Origin: Oscillospiraceae bacterium
Lineage (GTDB): Bacteria > Bacillota > Clostridia > Oscillospirales > Oscillospiraceae
Assembly: GCA_015067435.1 (NCBI GenBank)
Contig: SVMM01000003.1
Span: forward strand, 62,001 to 126,000
Length of the DNA: 64,000 bases
Reading direction: 5' to 3'
The position numbers and the translations under genes were made by a program. The notes under the pieces are model-generated. The model ran no database searches, was not told the DNA's origin, and worked only from the letters and a program-made list of their open reading frames with translations. Each line of letters opens with the position of its first letter. Position 1 is the stretch's first letter. Below are positions 9,055-15,430 of the stretch, piece by piece.

Positions 9055-9087
9055 AAAACGCACGCCCAAATTTCGGACGTGCGTTTT
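9055..9087. terminator. Terminator after the dinB operon
   Basis: AAAACGCACG (9055-9064) pairs perfectly with CGTGCGTTTT (9078-9087) around a 13-nt loop, with A-tract and T-tract at the ends, so it can act for both the dinB operon and the convergent small gene at 9102. Confidence 0.8.
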
Positions 9088-9101
9088 CTATGCGTGCAGG
9101 C

Positions 9102-9266
9102 TTAAGACAGCTCAATTTTACCGTGTTTTTCCTCGTATGCCTCGATCGCGTCGCGGATCAGGATCAAGATTTCTGCGTTTGCGGAGCGGCCTTCATAATC
9201 CGCGACAACGTGGAGCTTGTGCAAGACTTCTTCATCAATACGGATCGACAAACTCTTGATAGCCAT
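9102..9266 (-). CDS. Small ribbon-helix-helix (Arc-like) DNA-binding protein
   Basis: A 54-residue protein. ATG at 9266 is preceded by GAGGT at 6 nt. The N-terminus SLSIRIDEEVLHKLHVVAD is a classic RHH beta-strand with alternating residues (S-S-R-D side) followed by helix A, and EGRSANAEILILIRDAIEAY is the second helix with the family's SANAEI-type turn. Arc/MetJ-type proteins of this size dimerise and insert the strand into the major groove. The C-terminal tail is EKHGKIELS. There is no partner toxin on either side, so an antitoxin role is not supported; a stand-alone regulator, perhaps of itself or the divergent 9395 gene, is more likely. It shares a bidirectional terminator with the dinB operon. 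Confidence 0.85.
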   Translation of the reverse strand: MAIKSLSIRIDEEVLHKLHVVADYEGRSANAEILILIRDAIEAYEEKHGKIELS

Positions 9267-9327
9267 AATGTTACCTCACAATAGATTCATTATGGCTTTA
9301 CTATAGGCGCAGTATGTGCTAATCTTC

Positions 9328-9356
9328 TTGATGTGAACGCGAAATATATCTAAAGT
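9328..9356 (+). promoter_or_regulatory. Weak candidate promoter for the DUF1273-like gene
   Basis: TTGATG (9328-9333), 17-bp spacer, TAAAGT (9351-9356). The -10 matches 4 of 6 bases. It is placed correctly for the ATG at 9395 but would need mapping. Confidence 0.3.
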
Positions 9357-9394
9357 GTGTTCATTTGTGAGTGGTATCAAGAAGGGTAACAGAT

Positions 9395-9910
9395 ATGCAA
9401 CACATTACCTGCGCTATTATCGGCCAGCATCCCATGCGCTTCCCGTGGGGGTTCGACGAGGACGATCCTGGCTGCCAGAACCTCAAGCTCACATTGGCGC
9501 AGAAAATCATGGAGCTGCGGCAACAAGGCGTGACGCGTTTTGCCGTCGTCGCGGACTGCGGCGTCGGGTTGTACGCAGGGGAGTGCGTCAATGCACTGCG
9601 CGAACACGATCCCGACCTCATGCTCTTTGTCGTCTCGCCGCATGAAGGGCAGGCGACCAAATGGGCACCTTACCTTCGCGACCGCTATTTCAAGCTGTTG
9701 GAGGACTGCACTCTCATGGAGCTGGCAAGTCATCGCTGGACGCCGACCTGTGAGCTGGACGCCTACCGTAAGATTATCGACTACGCTGATATGGTACTCG
9801 CAGCCTACGATCCCGCGACGGCGCGCGGCGACGCCGTGGATCAGGTGATGGAATACGCGAGGGAACGCGACGTGCCCGTCGTGTCCATTCCGTTTGGCAC
9901 GGAGGCATAG
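9395..9910 (+). CDS. SLOG-superfamily protein, DUF1273/YpsA-like
   Basis: A 171-residue cytosolic protein. It opens with ITCAIIGQHPMRFPWGFDEDD, the glycine-turn and R-F-x-W/G region of the DUF1273 (YpsA) branch of SLOG Rossmann proteins. Later come FAVVADCGVGLYAGE (about 48-62), VVSPHEGQATKW, RYFKLLEDC and MVLAAYDP (about 127-134), matching the order of the nucleotide-binding fold. SLOG proteins bind nucleotide-derived ligands; YpsA affects cell division and stress in Bacillus, but the biochemical role is not settled. ATG at 9395 is preferred over GTG at 9371 because a GAAGGG site precedes it. It is monocistronic: the next gene has its own promoter. Confidence 0.8.
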   Translation: MQHITCAIIGQHPMRFPWGFDEDDPGCQNLKLTLAQKIMELRQQGVTRFAVVADCGVGLYAGECVNALREHDPDLMLFVVSPHEGQATKWAPYLRDRYFKLLEDCTLMELASHRWTPTCELDAYRKIIDYADMVLAAYDPATARGDAVDQVMEYARERDVPVVSIPFGTEA

Positions 9911-9939
9911 CGCAAGCGGCATCTTTTCGCCAGTGCGGC

Positions 9940-9967
9940 TTGACTATTCCGTGTGCTCTGCTATGAT
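9940..9967 (+). promoter_or_regulatory. Promoter of the SLH gene at 9997
   Basis: TTGACT (9940-9945), 16-bp spacer, and an extended TGC-TATGAT -10 (9962-9967), about 30 bp upstream of the ATG. Confidence 0.75.
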
Positions 9968-9996
9968 AGTATTACCAAGTACGAAGGAGGCGCACC

Positions 9997-11235
9997 ATGA
10001 AGAAAAAAGTGACGGCGCTGCTGCTTGCAGCGATTATGACATTTTCAATATCAGTATCCGCGTACGCGGCGTCCGATTTCACCGATCTGGCGAGCACGCA
10101 CTGGGCGTACAGCGACGTGATGGCGCTGGCGAAGGGCGGGCTGGTCAACGGCATGGGCGACGGGACGTTCCAGCCGGACGGCAAGCTGACGGTGGCGCAG
10201 CTGGCGAAGATCATCTGCGCGGCGAAGGGCCTCGGGCAGAACGTGGACGGCTACTGGGCGGCGGAGTACATCCGCATCTGCCAGAACGACGTCCGCTGCC
10301 TGCCGGATCTCGGCGCGATCACCAAGGAGAACTACGACGTGAACTGTACGCGTGAACTGGCGGCGTACATGATTGTCAACGGCCTCGGCCTCAAGGACGG
10401 GTACACGATCAAGATCCAGCTGCAGGATATCCCCGACTGGAAGAAGATCGACGACAAGTATTCCCGCGCCGTGTGGCAGGCGTACAACGCGGGGCTGCTC
10501 ACCGGCTTTGAGGACGGCACGTTCCGCCCGAAGGAGATCCTGACCCGCGCGCAGGCCTGCGCCATCCTCAACCGCGCCGGCTACACCACGGCGGCCGAGA
10601 AGCCGGCCACGGCCGACACCACGGGTAAGTCCCGCGAGGATCTTTTCGCCACTGCCAAGACGTGGACGGATGTGACATGGAGAGAGGGGTCTGACGGGTT
10701 CGGCTTCGCGCATACGCTCCGTGCGACTGACCGCAAGTGGGGCGGCGTGTATTTGAAGTACGATTCGCAGGATACCAGAGGCGTTCTTCGGATCAAGCTG
10801 GACGAGGTCTATACGGAAGCCTACACCTCCGAGGACTACCAGAACATGAAGAACTTCAATCCGTCCACGGTGGTCACGGCGCCGTCCGGCTTCTCCTACG
10901 ACGCGCGCCAGCTGGTAAAGCGCATCTTCCAAGAGGCCTATCCCACGGGCTACGAGGAAGCGTATCAGGCTCTGAATGATGTGCTCAAGCAGGATATCTT
11001 CGAAGAGCCGGGTATCCACGGAGCTTCCGCGCTACGCTGGATTGACGGTCGTACTCTGACCATCGAGCTTGGCGACGGGGACAATCAGGACTGCGTCATC
11101 GCCATCGGCGGCATTGGGAACAAAGCCGGCTACGAATCGGCTATGGCCCAGCCGCACGTCGGCCATGTCGCCAAGTACCAGTCCTTCTACGGCGGCGGGC
11201 AGGATATGACCACCATGTACGAGCTGGACAAGTAA
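9997..11235 (+). CDS. Exported protein with N-terminal SLH modules
   Basis: A 412-residue secreted protein with a signal peptide (MKKKVTALLLAAIMTF, cleavage near AYAAS). At least two clear SLH modules follow: FTDLASTHWAYSDVMALAKGG with GDGTFQPDGKLTVAQLAKII (about 27-75), and SRAVWQAYNAGLLTGFEDGTFRP with LTRAQACAILNRAG (about 150-195). A degenerate one lies between them. The C-terminal 210 residues form a domain I do not recognise, with many Asp and aromatic residues and no obvious catalytic motif. It is anchored to the wall by SLH and presents this domain outside. RBS is AAGGAGG at 7 nt. A terminator follows at once, so it is monocistronic. Confidence 0.88.
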   Translation: MKKKVTALLLAAIMTFSISVSAYAASDFTDLASTHWAYSDVMALAKGGLVNGMGDGTFQPDGKLTVAQLAKIICAAKGLGQNVDGYWAAEYIRICQNDVRCLPDLGAITKENYDVNCTRELAAYMIVNGLGLKDGYTIKIQLQDIPDWKKIDDKYSRAVWQAYNAGLLTGFEDGTFRPKEILTRAQACAILNRAGYTTAAEKPATADTTGKSREDLFATAKTWTDVTWREGSDGFGFAHTLRATDRKWGGVYLKYDSQDTRGVLRIKLDEVYTEAYTSEDYQNMKNFNPSTVVTAPSGFSYDARQLVKRIFQEAYPTGYEEAYQALNDVLKQDIFEEPGIHGASALRWIDGRTLTIELGDGDNQDCVIAIGGIGNKAGYESAMAQPHVGHVAKYQSFYGGGQDMTTMYELDK

Positions 11236-11248
11236 ATCCGGCCCCAAC

Positions 11249-11282
11249 AAACCACGGAGCCCCGCAAGGGACTCCGTGGTTC
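11249..11282 (+). terminator. Terminator after the SLH gene
   Basis: AACCACGGAG (11250-11259) pairs with CTCCGTGGTT (11272-11281) around a 12-nt loop, followed by TCTCTT. Confidence 0.75.
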
Positions 11283-11457
11283 TCTTACGGCAAAGCTGGG
11301 AGAACGCGGAAACCGCCACCCTGCCCGGTGACGGTTCCCTGTATTCCAGTTTACCCATCAGGGCCAAACCGCTGAACGCGGCGCCCGTGCTCTTATTCTA
11401 TCTCATTCGCGCACATTGTCAAGAACGAGTTCTTCCACTCAACAACCGCATACACTC

Positions 11458-11491
11458 AGCGGAAGGCGCCCTCGCGGCGCCTTCCGCTTTT
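11458..11491 (+). terminator. Strong hairpin with T-run in the leader of the gene at 11525
   Basis: A perfect 13-bp stem (11458-11470 with 11476-11488; AGCGGAAGGCGCC) with a 5-nt loop, followed by TTT. It sits only 33 bp before the next ATG, leaving no room for a promoter, so it is probably an attenuator or read-through terminator. The 11283-11457 stretch before it holds no gene; it contains a palindrome AAGAAC-GA-GTTCTT (11421-11434) of unknown role. Confidence 0.7.
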
Positions 11492-11524
11492 GCATCCATA
11501 TTTTTATCAAGGGGAGGAAAGTCC

Positions 11525-12319
11525 ATGTACCATCTCAAGCGAATCGGCAAACGAACTCTCGCCATGTTCCTTGCCCTGCTGACGGTCTTCTCCCTCTGTG
11601 AGCTGCCGGCCAAGGCAGCCGGAGGAGACGACGTCGGCGTCATCACCCTGTCCGTCCAGCCGTACATCGGCGGAACTGACGCCAAGAACCTCGGCACGGC
11701 GCGTTCCGAGAGCTTCTTCATCAACAACTATGTGGACAGCGCGGGCGAGCCCATCCCGGAGGATTGCTGCTACGGCTTCAAGGTCACGGCAAAATCCACG
11801 AATCCGGGCGAACGTGTCGTCGTTTGGGTCTCAAATAAGTCCGAGGTCGGCGCTGTGCCCGACTCAGTTGAACTCATGGCAGAGAACACCGGTACAGCAT
11901 CTTTGGTTATGTCTGTCCCGAAGGAAATGTGGGCGGATGACTCCGAGACCTACTACTTCCACGCGAAGATCGTCGGCACGGACGAGGAGACCGTCTCCTC
12001 CGTCGTGATGAAGAAGGCGAACAAGGCGACGGCGGGCATCCGCTACACGCGGCGCGGCATCCAAGTGCGCGGCTTCGCCGTCAACGATATCTACGTCTCC
12101 TTCGGCGAGTACGACTACCGCGTCGCGCAGTGGCTCCCGAAGGTGAAGAACGACACGCTCGGCCCGGAATACTACAGCTGGTACAACAACGCCGGGCGCG
12201 GCACCTTCACCACGCAGGCGGACCTGTGGAACACAGGCACCTATGAAAACTGCTACTTCCCGGTCGAGATCACGGACGAAGTCTCCGAGAGCGGGAAACT
12301 GATAAGCGGAAATGATTGA
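11525..12319 (+). CDS. Exported protein of unknown function, possibly truncated
   Basis: A 264-residue secreted protein. The signal peptide is RTLAMFLALLTVFSLCELPAKA, cut near AKAAG. ATG at 11525 follows GGGGAGGAAAG. The mature part looks like two beta-sandwich-like segments (VGVITLSVQPYIGG and ERVVVWVSNKSEVG, then TGTASLVMSVPKEMWADDSETYYFHAKI), as in bacterial Ig-like or carbohydrate-related exported proteins, but no family is assigned. No SLH, LPXTG or membrane anchor is present. The reading frame stops inside an inverted repeat (12315-12358), so the C-terminus may have been shortened by that element. Transcription must pass a strong hairpin just upstream. Confidence 0.7.
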   Translation: MYHLKRIGKRTLAMFLALLTVFSLCELPAKAAGGDDVGVITLSVQPYIGGTDAKNLGTARSESFFINNYVDSAGEPIPEDCCYGFKVTAKSTNPGERVVVWVSNKSEVGAVPDSVELMAENTGTASLVMSVPKEMWADDSETYYFHAKIVGTDEETVSSVVMKKANKATAGIRYTRRGIQVRGFAVNDIYVSFGEYDYRVAQWLPKVKNDTLGPEYYSWYNNAGRGTFTTQADLWNTGTYENCYFPVEITDEVSESGKLISGND

Positions 12320-12358
12320 AATGATTGAAGCGATACTCATCATTTCAATCATTTCAAT
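12315..12358. terminator. AT-rich inverted repeat between convergent genes
   Basis: Perfect 15-bp arms, ATTGAAATGATTGAA (12315-12329) and its complement (12344-12358), with a 14-nt loop. The left arm contains a direct repeat of ATGATTGAA. It overlaps the stop codons of both flanking convergent genes. It may be a bidirectional terminator, though it lacks a GC-rich stem. Confidence 0.6.
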
Positions 12359-14861
12359 ATGAACACATACTAGCCGTCGTGGGCTTTGGCGGAATCGGAC
12401 GTTTGTAACGGCATCCTTCGGTTCGATAGTTTGAGCAACCGTAGAACTCGCCATAAGGCCCCTGATGACGGATCAGGCGTCCGCCGCATTGCGGGCAGGT
12501 ATACCGAGCCTTCCGCATATCATCTTCGTAATCCTCCATCAATTCCTCAACGAAAATGGAGCGGTTCCCATTTATGGCGAGCAGGAAAACCTTCTTCCGC
12601 GCTCTTGTGATTGCCACGTAAAAAAGCCTGCGCTCCTCAGCATGCGGATACAAATCGCAATTGTCCAGAAGCAGTGACAGGATCGGGGCATCTGCTATCT
12701 GACTTGGAAAGCCCATCCCGTATTTTTTGTTGTTCAGGATAAAAACGTAATCCGCTTGCAGACCTTTGGAACTGTGAACGGTCAGAAAGGATATGTTCAG
12801 GTCGGGACGCTTGCTGTATTTTACAACGGTTTTGCCGATTGGGACGCTGTACTGATAGGAAAAGAGCTTGTTTTGATCAAGGATGCGAATGTCGAACCGA
12901 TATCTTCCGAGAAAGAGGACCTCCGCGCCTTTAGGGAGGCTATTTAGCCGCTCCTCCATGAACTTCACTGCATACGTTTCCGTATATCCCTCGATCATTT
13001 CCATAGGGAAACCAATATCAGGAACGGCGCTGATTAAATGCTTACGATGTTGCGCCGGGTTCCTCATAATAAAATCACTGCTGATCTCGATCAAATCCCG
13101 TGGGAAGCGATAGGTCGTTTCTATTTTGCTTGTGACAGCGTCGCCCCAGTATTTTGAAAATTGCAGGATGAAGCCGATATCGCTGCCACTGAAACGATAG
13201 ATGCTTTGCCAGTCATCGCCCACGCAAAACAAAGAATAATCGCTCTGCTTGCGCATCTCCGACAGCAGCCTGTATCGGTCCTGAGAAATATCCTGATACT
13301 CGTCAATAACAACGTACTTGTATGGGTGCTTGTATCTTCCGGTAACGACGTATTTTGTCGAAGCAGAGATAAGGTCGTTGAAATCAAGCGCATCGTTGTC
13401 TCTGAGCATCTGCTCATACCGTTCAAATATGGGATCAATCAAATCCAGAGCAAGCTCAATTCCGAACAAAGCGCCACAGTTTGCGTTGCGTTCCCGGATA
13501 CCCGCTATTCCCATATCGTTGCTCTTAATCAGCGATATAACTGTCCCAAACAGCTCCGCGACACGGTCGAGAGCGCTCTGACGGCCGCCGCTAATTTCCT
13601 TCCAAAGCTCCTGTGCCGATTTGGGGTTAAGGACAGCTCCTGCGTTTTGCAATCTGGCCTTTAACGAGTCAAGCAGTTTTCCTTCAAGCTTTTCATATGC
13701 GTATACCTCTATCATCCTCGTCCCGTTGGTCTTGTGGAGCGAACGCTTCCATTCCATACTTTCGCGATAGGTCTGGGAGGCGCTTTTCCCGTTGCGCTGA
13801 GAAAACCACGGAGGAACATTGCCGTTTCGATCAATACCAAAATACTCAATATACAGGTTGAGATCCGGCAGGAAGAAGTCCGGTTTGTACTGCCCATATT
13901 CAGGCGAGCGCGTATCTACCGGGTAGTCCGGTTCATAGACATATGCTATTCCGTTTTGATAGAGGAAATTCGCAATATCCATCTCACCATAGCTCTTTAC
14001 CTTCTCCTTTTTCATGGTGATCGGTGGATCGTGTTTCAGGTAGTCCTGATACTCCTCCGGCGAATCGAAATCGAACGCCGACTTCTGTGAAGTGCCAAAG
14101 AATGTAAGATATGCCAGCAATTTGTTGAGATACCGTTCATCGGAAATCAGATCATCCAACTGTTTCCTAACAAAGTGCCTGATATCCTTTGCATAGATCC
14201 TCTGTTTTTTTCCGGTTGATGCGGTAATGATTCTGGAGCCCAAACTGTGGAAGGTGGATGCCTCGATATCATATCCAGTCTCGCTTTGCAGCCGGGCCTT
14301 TGCTTCGCCAGCGGAGGCATTTGTGAATGACAGCACAAGGATTTCGCCCGGTGAGCATTTCCCAGCCTTGAGCAGATACTTGACGTACCCGATCATTGTC
14401 GTTGTCTTCCCTGTTCCCGCGCCGGCCAAGACAAGATGGGACCGTGCATCCTTTGCAATGCAGGAAATCTGCTGCAAATCCAATGCCTTCCCTTCGACAG
14501 GATCGACCAAGCTACGAACAGCATTGATCTCTTCTTCCGTGATTGCGATACCATCTTCCTCGGCGGGAGGGTTCTGCTGGGTCTGGAACATGCGAAAGAA
14601 ATCGAAGATACCCTGCCCCAGATTCAAAAGGGCTTGCCTCGCAGAACTGGACCAGCCTATGTCCGCATCGCTGTCATCATCGTCAAGCCAACCGAACCAG
14701 TCGTCTCCGCTGCGTTTCCGCTTTGAATTCGAGCGTCCCCGCCGCTTGCCGAAGGGCTTGTCATCATCGAACCAAGAATCGTCGTCATCGTCATCGTCAA
14801 TTCCCCAAACGAAATCTTGGTCATCGTCACGTCTCTTTCGATATGACCTTTTTCTGCCCAT
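12354..14861 (-). CDS. UvrD/Rep-family helicase, helicase IV (HelD)-like, with embedded nuclease-like segment
   Basis: An 835-residue superfamily 1 helicase. The first ~70 residues are low-complexity with Asp tracts alternating with Arg/Lys. Walker A GAGTGKTTT is at about 147; Walker B is VIDEYQDIS; FVGDDWQSIYRFSGSD-like motif III reads CVGDDWQSIYRFSG; motif V/VI read TVHSSKGLQADYV and LFYVAITRARKKV. Between motif I and II, about 290-345, lies YKPDFFLPDLNLYIEYFG, a restriction-endonuclease-like segment also seen in E. coli helicase IV. The C-terminus has a topoisomerase-type zinc finger (CPQCGG...C...C). ATG at 14861 is preferred because the likely transcription start lies near 14892, which excludes the earlier TTG and ATG. 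GC is visibly lower than its neighbours, suggesting transfer. Role: DNA unwinding/repair, possibly defence. Confidence 0.88.
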   Translation of the reverse strand: MGRKRSYRKRRDDDQDFVWGIDDDDDDDSWFDDDKPFGKRRGRSNSKRKRSGDDWFGWLDDDDSDADIGWSSSARQALLNLGQGIFDFFRMFQTQQNPPAEEDGIAITEEEINAVRSLVDPVEGKALDLQQISCIAKDARSHLVLAGAGTGKTTTMIGYVKYLLKAGKCSPGEILVLSFTNASAGEAKARLQSETGYDIEASTFHSLGSRIITASTGKKQRIYAKDIRHFVRKQLDDLISDERYLNKLLAYLTFFGTSQKSAFDFDSPEEYQDYLKHDPPITMKKEKVKSYGEMDIANFLYQNGIAYVYEPDYPVDTRSPEYGQYKPDFFLPDLNLYIEYFGIDRNGNVPPWFSQRNGKSASQTYRESMEWKRSLHKTNGTRMIEVYAYEKLEGKLLDSLKARLQNAGAVLNPKSAQELWKEISGGRQSALDRVAELFGTVISLIKSNDMGIAGIRERNANCGALFGIELALDLIDPIFERYEQMLRDNDALDFNDLISASTKYVVTGRYKHPYKYVVIDEYQDISQDRYRLLSEMRKQSDYSLFCVGDDWQSIYRFSGSDIGFILQFSKYWGDAVTSKIETTYRFPRDLIEISSDFIMRNPAQHRKHLISAVPDIGFPMEMIEGYTETYAVKFMEERLNSLPKGAEVLFLGRYRFDIRILDQNKLFSYQYSVPIGKTVVKYSKRPDLNISFLTVHSSKGLQADYVFILNNKKYGMGFPSQIADAPILSLLLDNCDLYPHAEERRLFYVAITRARKKVFLLAINGNRSIFVEELMEDYEDDMRKARYTCPQCGGRLIRHQGPYGEFYGCSNYRTEGCRYKRPIPPKPTTASMCSY

Positions 14862-14898
14862 CTCGCATCGACACCTTCCATAATGACGTTCCATAGGC

Positions 14899-14927
14899 AA
14901 TATAGCATATTTTTTGTTTGCAGTCTA
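14899..14927 (-). promoter_or_regulatory. Promoter of the helicase gene
   Basis: On the minus strand TAGACT (14922-14927), 17-bp spacer, and extended TGC-TATATT -10 (14899-14904). It places the transcript start downstream of the first in-frame TTG/ATG, supporting the start at 14861. Confidence 0.6.
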
Positions 14928-14944
14928 TGCTTTTGAAGCAAAGA

Positions 14945-14976
14945 GCAATCGCCCTCCCAAATGGGAGGGCGATTGC
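14945..14976 (-). terminator. Terminator of the SASP gene
   Basis: A perfect 14-bp GC-rich stem (14945-14958 with 14963-14976; GCAATCGCCCTCCC) with an AAAT loop, directly after the SASP stop codon and followed on the minus strand by TCTTTGCTT. Confidence 0.9.
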
Positions 14977-15240
14977 TTATGCTTTCAGGCCGATCTGATA
15001 TGTAACTGTCACCTGATGGTCTTGGCTTGTTCTGTTTTTTCTGACATAGCTCGCATGTCGTACGGGTTCCATCTTCTTGACCATCTGGCCGCCGACGGAG
15101 CCCGCCTCGCGGGAAGTCAGGTCGCCGTTGTAGCCCTGCTTGAGATTGACGCCGACCTCGGAGGCGGCCTCCATCTTGAACTTATCCATGGCGCTGCGCG
15201 CCTCGGGGATGTTGATCTGATTGCTGTTCTTGCTGGACAT
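14977..15240 (-). CDS. Alpha/beta-type small acid-soluble spore protein
   Basis: An 87-residue SASP that coats and protects spore DNA and is degraded at germination. The first conserved block contains ARSAMDKFKMEAASEVGV with the E-A/S-E germination-protease cleavage context (AASEVGV). The second block is LTSREAGSVGGQMVKKM, the DNA-binding signature. The C-terminal ~25 residues are longer and more basic than in typical 60-70 residue SASPs. ATG at 15240 follows AAAAGGAG. A sigma-G-like promoter precedes it and a strong terminator follows, so it is a monocistronic forespore gene. It is the best evidence in the window that the organism sporulates. Confidence 0.92.
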   Translation of the reverse strand: MSSKNSNQINIPEARSAMDKFKMEAASEVGVNLKQGYNGDLTSREAGSVGGQMVKKMEPVRHASYVRKNRTSQDHQVTVTYQIGLKA

Positions 15241-15294
15241 GATCGTTTCTCCTTTTTGATTTGTTGTACATGGTGTTTTTGGGTATCGCAAGCA

Positions 15295-15323
15295 TAGATT
15301 GCCCGCTTCGCGGCGCGTTATGC
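15295..15323 (-). promoter_or_regulatory. Candidate sigma-G promoter of the SASP gene
   Basis: On the minus strand GCATA (15319-15323), 17 bp, then CAATCTA (15295-15301). This fits GHATR and 6 of 7 positions of CATWHTA, the forespore sigma-G pattern; the usual spacer is 18. The leader would be about 45 nt. Confidence 0.5.
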
Positions 15324-15430
15324 GCTCTTTTGCGCGGAAAAAACTGGATCGCGCCCAAGCTTGCAAATATGTACAACAATGCGACCATGTGTCAGCACGG
15401 CGTGTTGTTATGATCCACCCGTCCCCGGGT

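Noticed and set aside
9102-9266. Antitoxin of a toxin-antitoxin pair
   Set aside because: No short toxin gene overlaps or abuts it; the neighbours are a convergent terminator and a divergent SLOG-like gene.
11421-11434. AAGAAC-GA-GTTCTT as a LexA site
   Set aside because: The LexA half-sites need a 4-bp centre; here the centre is 2 bp, and the gene downstream is not an SOS gene.
11283-11457. Cyclic-di-GMP or cobalamin riboswitch
   Set aside because: Short matches such as GGCAAAGC and ACCGCCACC were considered, but the conserved cores and pairing order are absent.
11276-11524. N-terminal extension of the exported protein at 11525
   Set aside because: The signal peptide and ribosome site are at 11525; the upstream part crosses a terminator hairpin.
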